From Mojavia pulchra JT2-VF2 (GTDB taxonomy: Bacteria; Cyanobacteriota; Cyanobacteriia; Cyanobacteriales; Nostocaceae): a DNA stretch of 64,000 nucleotides. Positions 55,093 to 63,454 of the stretch are shown here, in pieces. How positions within the stretch are numbered: position 1 is the first letter of the stretch; every line of letters starts with the position of its first letter. The stretch lies in NCBI GenBank assembly GCA_019359325.1, contig JAHHHN010000007.1:248001-312000 (forward strand), in the 5' to 3' direction. The notes beneath the pieces are model-generated. The model searched no databases. It was given only the letters and a program-made list of their open reading frames with translations, and had not been told where the DNA came from. A program made the position numbers and the translations under genes.

Positions 55093-55486
55093 AATTGCTT
55101 GAGTGATAATTATTTAATATTTCTTGTCGTTGGCGAATATCATCTTGATATTTACCCATGATTACCCTGAGTAGCATTCTACCTAAACAGTAAGAAGCCC
55201 GCCAAGAAAACACCGCATCTTGTAGATCGATATGGCTACGCTCAAATAAAAAATGTCCGGTTAATCCAATTAACTGAGTTAATGGTAATCCCAAGAGTAA
55301 CCAAAAGTTTTGCAGCTTCCAGGCAGAAAAGAGCAAACCGTAAAAAAAGAATATCCCTACAATATGGAGAGCAATATTAATTGGATGCTGGTGTTTAAGA
55401 ACAAAAATATCCCAATAATCTGTAAAAGGATGCTCCAAAATTTGGTTATTGATTTTATTTCTCAAATTCAGACGGCTCCTCTTCAT
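55079..55486 (-). CDS. Mpo1-like (DUF962) membrane protein
   Basis: A ~135-residue protein with about three hydrophobic segments. Key features are HPINIALHIVGIFFFYGLLF and LIGLTGHFLFERSHI, which match the NxxxHxxG and GHxxxE motifs of Mpo1/DUF962, yeast 2-hydroxy fatty acid dioxygenases (Fe-dependent alpha-oxidation). The start is uncertain: MKRSRLNLRNK at 55486 overlaps the end of the HNH gene by 32 bp, and a TTG (LEHPFTD) just after the HNH stop is an alternative. It is coupled to the Rieske gene by a 14-bp overlap. Confidence 0.6.
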   Translation of the reverse strand: MKRSRLNLRNKINNQILEHPFTDYWDIFVLKHQHPINIALHIVGIFFFYGLLFSAWKLQNFWLLLGLPLTQLIGLTGHFLFERSHIDLQDAVFSWRASYCLGRMLLRVIMGKYQDDIRQRQEILNNYHSSNYANI

Positions 55487-56393
55487 TAAATTCATTGAGA
55501 TCGTCAGAGTCAGGATCAGCTTCTTTCGCAGATTCAATGAATGTTTCTATATCTTGTCGCCACTGCGTCCAATTACGAACGTTACAAGCATGTTCCTTGA
55601 GATTTCCAATATCACTACCACAATGATAAGCTTGCTCTAAAAGTTTAAGGCATTGCCATTCGTTCAAGTAGTTTAATCGTTTCCGAAGAATACCTCTAAT
55701 GTAGAATAGTTCCCGCATATAAGGCTTACTCTTCTCCACTTTCTTTATTTTGCAGATCCCCCCAATCTTAGACCATGCATGGCTAACACTCTTCTGGGTT
55801 GGTTGATCGTTTTCATATTGCAAGTATTGCTGAGTTGCAACTCGCATCGCTTCCATAACTTCATCGGCGCTATGCTGTCTTAGCAGCTTCTTTAAACTCT
55901 TCAGCCCTTGCTCAGTAAGTCTATATGGCTCAACTAACTCCGCCCAAAATTCAGCTATCTGCTCAACTAAATACTGATCAAGCTCAACTAAGCCTCTTTG
56001 CCACTCCATCATCATCTCAATTTGCTCACGCCGCTCTTGAAGTTCCTCCATCTGCAAGCGCTTACGGTCAATGATGGTAGTATCTGCTAAAGTCCGATCA
56101 CTTTTGCCTAGATTGCAATCTATGCAAGATGTAATGAGGTTTAATAAGTCGTTAGTACCACCGTTTGATACCGGATTGATGTGATCCGCATGAAGAATAA
56201 CATCCGGTGCCTTTTTACCGCAGTACTGACAAGTGAATTTATCTCGTTTGAAAATTTCAAAACGGGTGGACTTGGAAATAGGCTGTCGCTCAGATTCTTG
56301 CTTGCTCATGTCACACTTCTTACATCTCATTCTAATATAATTCTCCAGAGAAGAAATGGCATTAAATTGCAGCGTGTCTAGATGTTTACTCAC
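55455..56393 (-). CDS. HNH endonuclease domain protein
   Basis: A 312-residue protein. It has an N-terminal HNH domain: STRFEIFKRDKFTCQYCGKK, LHADHINPVSNGGTNDLLNL and SCIDCNLGKSDR, with both zinc CxxC pairs and the catalytic DH. A helical central part follows (RREQIEMMMEWQRGLVELDQ) and then an acidic tail ending DDLNEFNEEEPSEFEK. The start may instead be MSKQESERQPI at 56309, since the first 28 residues include a separate RCKKCD. Such proteins occur in phages, integrative elements and restriction loci. The 3' end overlaps the Mpo1-like start. Confidence 0.85.
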   Translation of the reverse strand: MSKHLDTLQFNAISSLENYIRMRCKKCDMSKQESERQPISKSTRFEIFKRDKFTCQYCGKKAPDVILHADHINPVSNGGTNDLLNLITSCIDCNLGKSDRTLADTTIIDRKRLQMEELQERREQIEMMMEWQRGLVELDQYLVEQIAEFWAELVEPYRLTEQGLKSLKKLLRQHSADEVMEAMRVATQQYLQYENDQPTQKSVSHAWSKIGGICKIKKVEKSKPYMRELFYIRGILRKRLNYLNEWQCLKLLEQAYHCGSDIGNLKEHACNVRNWTQWRQDIETFIESAKEADPDSDDLNEFNEEEPSEFEK

Positions 56394-56513
56394 TTACTCG
56401 AAAATTTTTTGGATATTCTTTTTATGTAATAATCTTCAATGAGTAATATGAAGTGATACTCACGCAGGGAATGGCTACCGCGATCGCCAAGAATTATTAC
56501 CAATTGGCGATAA

Positions 56514-56573
56514 TCATTTATCTTCACTGACAAACCAAGCTAAAGCATGGGTATCTACCACATAAATATCCAT
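56514..56573 (-). pseudogene. PIN-domain toxin, N-terminal remnant
   Basis: Reads MDIYVVDTHALAWFVSEDK then TGA. VVDTHALAWF is the first catalytic strand of VapC-type PIN toxins. The rest of the gene is gone. The frame starts 8 bp downstream of the dead antitoxin. Confidence 0.65.
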
Positions 56574-56580
56574 TTGTAAC

Positions 56581-56780
56581 TTAATCTTCCCACTGAATTG
56601 CATCTCGAAAAACTGCTTTTTCAGCTACTTCTAAATCTTCATCAGTGACAATCACATCTTTCCATAAACCTTTAATTTGAGTTTTATTTCGAGAACCTTC
56701 AAGTTGATGAATAACAGTTTTTTCAATGCTTCTAATTCTTCTTGAATAGCTTGAATCCGAAGTAAAACATACTGGCTCAT
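56581..56780 (-). pseudogene. VapB-type antitoxin with a frameshift
   Basis: From MSQYVLLRIQAIQEELEALK the frame is broken near the ACTG-TTATTC position. The other frame continues TVIHQLEGSRNKTQIKGLWK and DVIVTDEDLEVAEKAVFRDA. Together they make a ~66-residue antitoxin typical of cyanobacterial vapBC. With the truncated toxin next to it the locus is dead. Confidence 0.6.
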
Positions 56781-56987
56781 GATCAATATTCTCCTAAAGT
56801 GCAGTTAGCATTAACATTACCTTGAGTAAAGCGCAAAAACAAAAATTAGGCTGAATCCTCTCTGCGCCTCCTTTGTCTCTGCGTGAGCTACCTCCCTAAT
56901 ACGGAGACAAAACGCTTCCCAATCTTTCACGCCCCAAGCGATCGCTCACTTCTTACAGTTGTTAGCATAGCCCTCATAAACTCATCC

Positions 56988-57251
56988 TCACGGCTCATAC
57001 GCCTCACTGCGATGGGCGATCGCCACAACAAATACCTGCATCAGTTCATCGTCTATCGTATAGATCACCCTGTAGTCGCCGATTCGGTAACGATAGTACC
57101 CTGCATAATCTCCCTTGAGGGCTTTGACGTTGGGGTGGAACTGGGGAGTTTGCTCTAGTTGCTGCAAACATCGGGCAATTTTCTTCGCTAGGGCTTTGTC
57201 AGCACTGATATAAATTTTTTGAGCATCAGGGTGCAGAAGAACTTCATACAT
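56988..57251 (-). CDS. RelE/ParE-family toxin
   Basis: An 87-residue toxin with the RelE fold: VLLHPDAQKIYISADKALAK, KIARCLQQLEQTP, VKALKGDYAGYYRYRIGDYR and VIYTIDDELMQVFVVAIAHR. The basic/aromatic cluster YYRYRIGDYRVIY is the active surface of mRNA-cleaving members. Its start overlaps the antitoxin stop by 8 bp. Intact and probably functional. Confidence 0.9.
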   Translation of the reverse strand: MYEVLLHPDAQKIYISADKALAKKIARCLQQLEQTPQFHPNVKALKGDYAGYYRYRIGDYRVIYTIDDELMQVFVVAIAHRSEAYEP

Positions 57252-57519
57252 CAGAGCGAAGACTTCTCCAGTTTGTGTAATCAGTTTTAGGGGTTGCTTG
57301 ATTTTGCTTAATTCGCTCTAGCAAGCCAGGAATTGCCAATAGTTCTTGGGTTGCAGCTTCGCTTTCAGCATTTGCTAAGTAAGCTGCAAAATCAGTAAGC
57401 ACCTGTAATCGCTCTGGCGATAGTTGCTTGAGTAATTCATTAAGCTGGCGCTGCAACTCTGCCACAGATACCAAATCTGCTGACGGCTTATCTTCTATTG
57501 GGGAATTATCCGTATTCAT
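57244..57519 (-). CDS. Antitoxin partner of the RelE-like toxin
   Basis: A 91-residue acidic protein: SADLVSVAELQRQLNELLKQ, LSPERLQVLTDFAAYLANAE, then ELLAIPGLLERIKQNQ. This helical Leu-rich pattern with LSPERLQVLTDFAAYL is common in cyanobacterial antitoxins paired with RelE. The overlap with the toxin and the order antitoxin-toxin support the role. Confidence 0.8.
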   Translation of the reverse strand: MNTDNSPIEDKPSADLVSVAELQRQLNELLKQLSPERLQVLTDFAAYLANAESEAATQELLAIPGLLERIKQNQATPKTDYTNWRSLRSDV

Positions 57520-57647
57520 CGCCTGCTTTGCAACTTCAAGGTTTAGTGTCTATTGTAAAGCAACCAATTTGAGGAAAACATTTTTTGCTAGCTCGAAGGC
57601 TTACGCGATTCTTTGCGCCTCTGCGTCTGGAGCGTGACATAACCTGA

Positions 57648-59354
57648 TTAACACGGAGACAACACAGTTCCCAATTTTTCACGCCCCAAGCGATCGCTCA
57701 CCTTCCCCTCACATAAAACCCGAACTCCATTAATATAAACCGCTTGCATAATCTCATCTGAACCGCGCTTCACCATCCGAGGTTCACCATCCAGCACTGG
57801 ATCTGATATTTGAACTTGTGGGCTAATTGGCTGATTTAAAGCATTGGGATCGAGTATAACTATATCTGCTTTCGCACCAACTTTCAGCACTCCCGTATCA
57901 AGACGAAACCAACTAGCAGGTTCTCCCGTGACACGATAAATCGCAGCTTCCGGTGAAAGGAAACTCGTGGCGATCGCTTGTTTGAGCAAAGATAAAGCAC
58001 CATCATAGTAGCCAAGGTTACGCACATGAGCGCCAGCATCAGTAAAACCAGGGAAAATATAAGGATGTTGCATCATAGCCAAACGAGGTTTTAAGCGATC
58101 GTTGGCTCCTGTAGCCACCCAGCGCAAATCTGTATCGTAAGTCTGCAACGCCTGAATGAAAAAATCCACTGGTTCCTGCTGCTTTTGGTGGGCAATTTCA
58201 GCAAAGCTTAACCCTTGCCAATTTGTTTTGGGACAGTCAACAACTTCCATCAAATCTAACTGACGATGGAATGATTTACGCCAATTACTGTTCCATTCTT
58301 GGCGAAATTGGCGGCGAAAACCTTCAGATTGCCATAGTTGTTGCCGTTCCTGTCGTGACTTACAACCATTAAGTTGTGCGCCTGTCGAGAATTCTTCAAA
58401 CAAAGGGGTGACAGGGCCATCTGAGTAAATTGTGAAGGGTTCGGTTAATGTTTGAAAGCGAACATTACCGTTTAGAATCCGGTTCCAGATAAACAGAATG
58501 GGGGAAAATATTCGCCATAGTTTGCGATCGTGTACAGCATCCAAGGCTGAGAGAACAGTTAGCCGCAGTGGTTTTTGTCCAATCCCCGATCCCATCCGCA
58601 GAATGTCTATAAAGGAAGCCAGCTTTTGTAAATTGGGAGTGACTTGAAAAACGCGATCGCTTTGTTGACAGAGTTTGGCTAGCATCGCATATTCTTTTAA
58701 GTTGGCGTGTTGAGAAGGAATTGTGCAACCTTGCCATTCTCCACTCATCCGATGCCAAGGAAACATATCAATAGAAACGCCAACAAATCCAGCATCTAAA
58801 GCATCTGCCGTAATTTGCTGCATAATTTTTAGATCGAATTTGCTTGGCTGAACAGTTAAACTACGTTCCAATCCCATAACATAAGCGCGTAATGCACTAT
58901 GACCAAATAAAGGCGCAACATTGGGGCCAAGTGGTAACTGTTGCAAATGGTGTAAATATTCTGCTGGTGTCTGCCAGGAAACCGACTTTTTCAGCCATTT
59001 ATCAATCAGGCGATGAGAAAGCGTTTCCACTCTTTGAAAAATATCTGCCAGCATTTGGGGTTCACCGATCGCAATCGACAAACTACAATTGCCAATGACA
59101 ACGCTGGTAACACCATGACGCACTGATTCGCTCAGTCCCGGTGCAATTTCCAACTCTAAATCGTAGTGGGTGTGAATATCGATAAATCCTGGTGTAACCC
59201 AAAGTTTGGAAGCATCAACCACTTCACGGGTTTCAACAGGTAAACAAGGAGCGATCGCCACAATTCGGCCATTTTGAATCCCAATATCACCGCGAACAGG
59301 TGCAGATCCTAAACCATCGAAAATTAACCCGTTTTGAATCAGCAAATCCAACAT
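57648..59354 (-). CDS. Amidohydrolase, N-acyl-D-amino-acid deacylase type
   Basis: A 568-residue metal-dependent hydrolase. Signatures are LIQNGLIFDGLGSAPVRGDI at the start, PGFIDIHTHYDLELE (metal-binding HxH), VTSVVIGNCSLSIA (the Cys-containing strand of D-aminoacylases) and FPGFTDAGAHVRNLGYYDGA (metal/catalytic Asp). The C-terminus is KVGAKADIVILDPNALN. The family deacylates N-acyl-D-amino acids or related amides in the cytoplasm. It stands alone. The ~580 residues match the family length. Confidence 0.85.
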   Translation of the reverse strand: MLDLLIQNGLIFDGLGSAPVRGDIGIQNGRIVAIAPCLPVETREVVDASKLWVTPGFIDIHTHYDLELEIAPGLSESVRHGVTSVVIGNCSLSIAIGEPQMLADIFQRVETLSHRLIDKWLKKSVSWQTPAEYLHHLQQLPLGPNVAPLFGHSALRAYVMGLERSLTVQPSKFDLKIMQQITADALDAGFVGVSIDMFPWHRMSGEWQGCTIPSQHANLKEYAMLAKLCQQSDRVFQVTPNLQKLASFIDILRMGSGIGQKPLRLTVLSALDAVHDRKLWRIFSPILFIWNRILNGNVRFQTLTEPFTIYSDGPVTPLFEEFSTGAQLNGCKSRQERQQLWQSEGFRRQFRQEWNSNWRKSFHRQLDLMEVVDCPKTNWQGLSFAEIAHQKQQEPVDFFIQALQTYDTDLRWVATGANDRLKPRLAMMQHPYIFPGFTDAGAHVRNLGYYDGALSLLKQAIATSFLSPEAAIYRVTGEPASWFRLDTGVLKVGAKADIVILDPNALNQPISPQVQISDPVLDGEPRMVKRGSDEIMQAVYINGVRVLCEGKVSDRLGREKLGTVLSPC

Positions 59355-59624
59355 GATTCTTTGTTGCCCTTTGGTTGTTCTTGGATCTGTTTAGGGTAAT
59401 TATAGGCAGGGAGTTTATTAAAAATGGCGATCGCTTGTTCTTGAATCATATTGTCAACCTGCCGATAGCCTCTCGATCCCGCGATCGCTCAGTAGTATAA
59501 AAGCTCTAGATTTGCTCGCTGTTTCCCTGGTTTGTACCCAGTAAAGGCAAGGCTAACATCTTTAAAACCCTTTGTGTTTATTGCATACGACTTTTATCAA
59601 AGGGGGAAATTTCACTTAAAGCTG

Positions 59625-59655
59625 AACATACCCGATATAAATAGTCGGGTATGTT
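59625..59655 (+). promoter_or_regulatory. Stem-loop in the leader of thrC
   Basis: A perfect 11-bp stem, AACATACCCGA / TCGGGTATGTT, with a 9-nt loop ends 66 bp before the thrC start codon. It is not followed by a long T-run, so it may be a regulatory leader element or an mRNA-stabilising hairpin rather than a terminator. Confidence 0.5.
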
Positions 59656-59721
59656 TGACTGGTATTTTTACTCGTGTTAGTATCAGGCGACAGCCGACAG
59701 ACAAACAGGGAAAGCTAGTTT

Positions 59722-61026
59722 ATGACTCAGACAAAATCCGCACATACTCAAGCAGCCACTACATCCTTTCAAGCCTTGAAGTGTAAGGAATGCGGCGAGG
59801 AATATGAACTTAAAGCCAACCATGTTTGTGAGTTATGCTTTGGGCCTTTAGAAGTCAAGTATGACTATGATGCCCTACGCCTTTCTGTCAGCCGTGAAAA
59901 AATTCAAGCTGGCCCAAATTCTATTTGGCGCTACCGTCCCTTTTTGCCTGTCGCAACTGACAATGTTATAGATGTGGGAACTGGTATGACTCCCCTGGTT
60001 CGTTCCCACCGTCTGGCACGTCGTCTGGGTTTAAACAAGCTTTATATTAAAAATGATGCTGTGAATATGCCCACCCTAAGTTTTAAAGACCGGGTGGTTT
60101 CAGTTGCCTTGACTAGAGCGCGTGAGTTGGGTTTCACCACTGTTTCTTGTGCCAGCACTGGTAACTTGGCAAATTCTACAGCTGCGATCGCGGCTCATGC
60201 AGGGTTAGACTGCTGTGTTTTCATCCCCGCAGATTTAGAAGCTGGTAAAGTTCTAGGCAGCCTGATTTATAGCCCTACCTTGATGGCAGTGAAAGGCAAT
60301 TACGATCAGGTAAATCGTCTCTGCTCGGAGGTAGCAAATACACATGGCTGGGGTTTTGTCAATATTAATTTGCGCCCCTACTACTCTGAAGGCTCTAAGA
60401 CGCTGGGCTTTGAAGTTGCTGAACAACTAGGCTGGGAATTACCTGACCATATCGTTGCCCCTCTAGCTTCTGGATCGCTATTTACCAAAATTTATAAGGG
60501 TTTCAAAGAATTCGTAGAAGTTGGTTTGGTAGAAGGCAAAGATGTCCGTTTCAGCGGGGCGCAAGCCGAAGGTTGTTCACCTATCGCTCAAGCCTTCAAA
60601 GAAGATCGGGACTTTATTAAACCAGTGAAACCGAATACGATTGCTAAATCAATTGCGATCGGTAACCCAGCAGATGGTGTTTATGCTGTGGAGATAGCTA
60701 AGAAAACTGGCGGTAACATCGAATCAGTTAATGATGCAGAAATCATTGAAGGAATTAAGTTGCTGGCAGAAACAGAAGGCATCTTCACTGAAACAGCTGG
60801 TGGTACAACCGTTGCAGTTCTGAAAAAATTAGTAGAAGCTGGCAAAATTGATCCAGATGAGACTACTGTGGTTTACATTACTGGCAATGGTTTAAAAACC
60901 CAAGAAGCATTACAAGGCTATATTGGCGAACCTTTGACAATTGATGCCAAACTCGATAGTTTTGAACGGGCGTTAGAGCGATCGCGCACACTTGATCGTT
61001 TGGAATGGCAGCAAGTCCTCGTTTAA
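59722..61026 (+). CDS. thrC: Threonine synthase
   Basis: A 434-residue PLP enzyme converting O-phosphohomoserine to threonine. The N-terminus has a CKECGEEYELKANHVCELC zinc-finger-like start typical of the long cyanobacterial type. The core has GTGMTPLVRSHRLARRLGLN, the PLP-lysine in LSFKDRVVSVAL, SCASTGNLANSTAAIAAHAG, and the PLP-phosphate region. The start ATGACTCAGACAAAATC is preceded by an AGGGAAAG ribosome binding site. A MoaD/ThiS-like gene follows after 119 bp. Confidence 0.95.
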   Translation: MTQTKSAHTQAATTSFQALKCKECGEEYELKANHVCELCFGPLEVKYDYDALRLSVSREKIQAGPNSIWRYRPFLPVATDNVIDVGTGMTPLVRSHRLARRLGLNKLYIKNDAVNMPTLSFKDRVVSVALTRARELGFTTVSCASTGNLANSTAAIAAHAGLDCCVFIPADLEAGKVLGSLIYSPTLMAVKGNYDQVNRLCSEVANTHGWGFVNINLRPYYSEGSKTLGFEVAEQLGWELPDHIVAPLASGSLFTKIYKGFKEFVEVGLVEGKDVRFSGAQAEGCSPIAQAFKEDRDFIKPVKPNTIAKSIAIGNPADGVYAVEIAKKTGGNIESVNDAEIIEGIKLLAETEGIFTETAGGTTVAVLKKLVEAGKIDPDETTVVYITGNGLKTQEALQGYIGEPLTIDAKLDSFERALERSRTLDRLEWQQVLV

Positions 61027-61145
61027 ACAATGTAAACGCCTAGAGAGCGTTTTCCCGAAAGGTAGGATAAAGGATAAAGACTGAAACAATTTAGTCTTGA
61101 CTCCTAATACTTCACACCTGATATTTCACACTTCATACTTCAACT

Positions 61146-61421
61146 ATGTCTGTAACAGTTTTAGTTCCCACGGCTCTTCAGAAATTTACCAATAACCAAG
61201 CTACGCTAGAATGCAGCGGCAATACTATTGCGGAACTGTTCGATTCCTTAGAGCATAGCTGTCCTGGTATTAAGTCACGCTTGTGCGATGAAGAGGGAAA
61301 ACCACGGCGATTTTTGAATTTGTATGTCAATAGCGAAGATATTCGCTTTTTGGATGGGACAAGTACACCCCTTAAAGATGGCGATGAAGTAAGTATTGTC
61401 CCTGCTGTTGCAGGTGGTTGA
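61146..61421 (+). CDS. MoaD/ThiS family ubiquitin-like protein
   Basis: A 91-residue beta-grasp protein ending in the diagnostic Gly-Gly (SIVPAVAGG), with [20 protein letters not shown] at the start and [20 protein letters not shown] in the middle. MoaD/ThiS/CysO-like proteins carry sulfur as a C-terminal thiocarboxylate after activation by an E1-like enzyme. The position after thrC recurs in cyanobacteria and suggests a link between sulfur transfer and amino-acid metabolism; the exact acceptor is not known from sequence. A terminator follows. Confidence 0.88.
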   Translation: MSVTVLVPTALQKFTNNQATLECSGNTIAELFDSLEHSCPGIKSRLCDEEGKPRRFLNLYVNSEDIRFLDGTSTPLKDGDEVSIVPAVAGG

Positions 61422-61458
61422 TAGAGAGAAGTTCTAAATTTGCTAAGTATATATCTTT

Positions 61459-61491
61459 AAGCGTGCTTTAATAGCACGCTTATGCTTTTTT
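61459..61491 (+). terminator. Rho-independent terminator after thrC-moaD
   Basis: A 9-bp stem AAGCGTGCT / AGCACGCTT with loop TTAAT, followed after TATGC by TTTTTT. Confidence 0.8.
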
Positions 61492-61513
61492 ATGGGTTGT
61501 GGTTAAGAGTCAT

Positions 61514-61645
61514 GATATCATGTCCGTTTAAATAACCGTCATTGCGACCGAAGGGAAGCAATCCCAAAAACTTTGCGATTGCGTCGTTTGACTTCGTTCC
61601 ACTCGCAATGACATATTCAGGGTGATTTGCCGGACATCATATGAT
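61514..61645. mobile_element. 132-bp MITE, left copy
   Basis: Starts GATATCATGTCCGTTT and ends CGGACATCATATGAT. The reverse complement recurs at 62972-63103 with, by eye, a single mismatch. The interior carries TTGCGATTGCGTCGTTTGAC and the CATTGCGAC/GAAGGGAAGCAATCCC motifs common in Nostocales intergenic DNA. Confidence 0.88.
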
Positions 61646-61682
61646 TTGTCATTTGCCATTAGGTATTTGTAGGATTTAGGCA

Positions 61683-61991
61683 CTATACATGCAAATAATC
61701 CTGGGTTAAAAATAGCTTGATTGCAGCCACGATCGCTACCACCCCATTTCGACTGAGCAAGTTGGCAACAAAATCAATCCGCCGGACATTGATATCCCGA
61801 TCTTGTTTACTAAATCCAAGTCCTTGAGATAAATGGGTGCGAACGACATCACCATCAAGTAATTCTACTCGGCAACCCCGCGATCGCAATTCTTGGGCAA
61901 CAGATGAAGCGATCGTTGTTTTAACCGCCCCACTTAACTCTGTCAGCCAGAGGATTATACCTTGATGGTTCATAACTCGCTTTTTCTTCAT
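61683..61991 (-). pseudogene. Adenylylsulfate (APS) kinase fragment with mutated P-loop
   Basis: Reads [60 protein letters not shown] and VAIVAAI, then unrelated residues and a stop after 102 residues. A functional CysC has a GLSGAGKTT P-loop; here two glycines are replaced (ELSGAVKTT), and the C-terminal half is missing. Dead gene fragment. Confidence 0.8.
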
Positions 61992-62026
61992 CTATGGAAG
62001 AGTGCGATCGCACTAAATCCCCGCTT

Positions 62027-62473
62027 CTAGCTGTTTATGCTATTGGGGTGAACAATAGTAATTCCTTCAACTTCTACAAAGTCTTTTGGGTTTAAAGTCA
62101 GAATATGGCTGATGTTATGGGTAAGCACTACTGCTTGTATGCGTAAATCGTGGGTGCGTTCCCCGGAAATCTTGTGAGTTGTAGCGAGGCTAAACCAAAA
62201 GCGAAATACATCTGGTGTTTCTTCTAGCCACTCAAACTGATTTATGAGCATTTGCACCGTTCGTTTGGTTTCTTCTGGTGTCCATCCAAATCCATTTACA
62301 GGTACAGGACGGATGGCTACAACCCAAAATTCAATTAAAACTTGAGATGTAATAAAACATTGATGGTTATTAGATATTAGATACCTGATTGTGTGATCGA
62401 CAAGATTATAATCGGGTGAAGCTATATCCCTGGAGCGTAAAAGGATATTGGTATCTAATAAATAATCGGTCAT
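62027..62473 (-). CDS. PIN-domain ribonuclease toxin
   Basis: A 148-residue PIN protein. DYLLDTNILLRSRD gives the first catalytic Asp (~7), TSQVLIEFWVVAIRP the Glu (~48), and GERTHDLRIQAVVLTHNISH and LNPKDFVEVEGI the distal Asp residues. It is intact, and its start overlaps the antitoxin stop by 4 bp. Both lie between two inverted MITE copies. Confidence 0.88.
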   Translation of the reverse strand: MTDYLLDTNILLRSRDIASPDYNLVDHTIRYLISNNHQCFITSQVLIEFWVVAIRPVPVNGFGWTPEETKRTVQMLINQFEWLEETPDVFRFWFSLATTHKISGERTHDLRIQAVVLTHNISHILTLNPKDFVEVEGITIVHPNSINS

Positions 62474-62724
62474 ACTTCATCATCGTAAATATTTTCTCGA
62501 CGCAGAGCTTCATCAGAAAGGTTGGCATAGCTTTTTGGTGCTGTATCTATCCACTCCTGCCAAAGTAATAATCTCTCCGATGATGTTTGAGGTTTACTGT
62601 TTAGTAACGTTAAATGCTTGTTACTCAGTTTTTCTTGAAAAAGTTTTTGCTCTTCGGGGGAGAGATTTAGTACCACTTCTACAAGGGAATTAACAAGTTG
62701 TACATTCATAGTTGTGTATACCAA
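62470..62724 (-). CDS. Antitoxin of the PIN toxin
   Basis: An 84-residue protein: VNSLVEVVLNLSPEEQKLFQ, SERLLLWQEWIDTAPKSYAN, then LSDEALRRENIYDDEV. The C-terminal LSDEALRRE..Y motif is frequent in antitoxins of cyanobacterial PIN toxins. MNVQLVNSL (62709) is a likely alternative start. It overlaps the toxin gene by 4 bp. Confidence 0.78.
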   Translation of the reverse strand: MVYTTMNVQLVNSLVEVVLNLSPEEQKLFQEKLSNKHLTLLNSKPQTSSERLLLWQEWIDTAPKSYANLSDEALRRENIYDDEV

Positions 62725-62971
62725 TTCACCGAGTCAGTCTATGCGATGAGCTTTTGCCCTGCCCTTGTGCCGCTTTACTATAATACTGGTTATTGCCTCT
62801 ACCAATCGCCTCAATGACCACATCGGACAAAGATCCAAGTCGAAACGAGGATCTTTGTTCTATATAATTAATAGTTATGCAGAGTCGTGAGAGTGGCGAT
62901 CGCTACTACCGATGAAGGCTGAGCAAGGTCGATTTTTGCAATGCTCATGCATCAAAGTTGCTCTTCGATAC
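62725..62971. other. Promoter-side gap of the toxin-antitoxin pair
   Basis: About 250 bp with no ORF; it contains a GGCGATCGC site near 62897. Presumably the TA promoter. Confidence 0.4.
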
Positions 62972-63103
62972 ATCATATGATGTCCGGCAAATCACCCTGA
63001 ATATGTCATTGCGAGTGGAACGAAGTCAAACGACGCAATCGCAAAGTTTTTGGGATTGCTTCCCTTCGGTCGCAATCACGGTTATTTAAACGGACATGAT
63101 ATC
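62972..63103. mobile_element. 132-bp MITE, right copy (inverted)
   Basis: The inverted copy of 61514-61645. Outer bases ATCATATGATGTCCGG and CGGACATGATATC. Together the two copies bracket the APS-kinase fragment and PIN toxin-antitoxin pair. Confidence 0.88.
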
Positions 63104-63454
63104 AAAGGTGCAGGACGATGCAGCAAAGTTAGATTAAAGTACGATTCCTATACGGGGGCAATGACTTATACTGCACTAAATAATTGTTACTAGTCAAAAA
63201 TAAGACAAATATATACGATGCGTTCACCAAGGCGAGCATTGTAAAATTCATTACGCTAATAATTAGCAAAATTTTGGCGCTTGCCTGATTTTTGCTCATG
63301 CTTCCTCTGCTTCTTTTTCCTCTCTTCCCTAACTATATGAACATTTAGCAATAAATATGCAAATTTTGTCTTTCTTACACCAATAACCTGAGCGAAGATA
63401 TATAAAAATTTGTATGCTGAGGTTTATAGGTCTTAATAGTTTATTTTCAAACTG
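63104..63454. other. Intergenic region upstream of the antiporter gene
   Basis: About 350 bp, AT-rich. No gene or strong structure seen; presumably holds the antiporter promoter. Confidence 0.45.

Noticed and set aside
43889-55537. Saxitoxin-type cluster (it also has Rieske enzymes, a ferredoxin and a sterol-desaturase-like gene)
   Set aside because: No SxtA-type PKS, amidinotransferase or carbamoyltransferase is present, and the Rieske proteins do not resemble SxtT/SxtH as I remember them.
59532-59786. 84-residue ORF overlapping the thrC start
   Set aside because: It spans the thrC leader hairpin and runs out of frame into thrC; no protein-like features.
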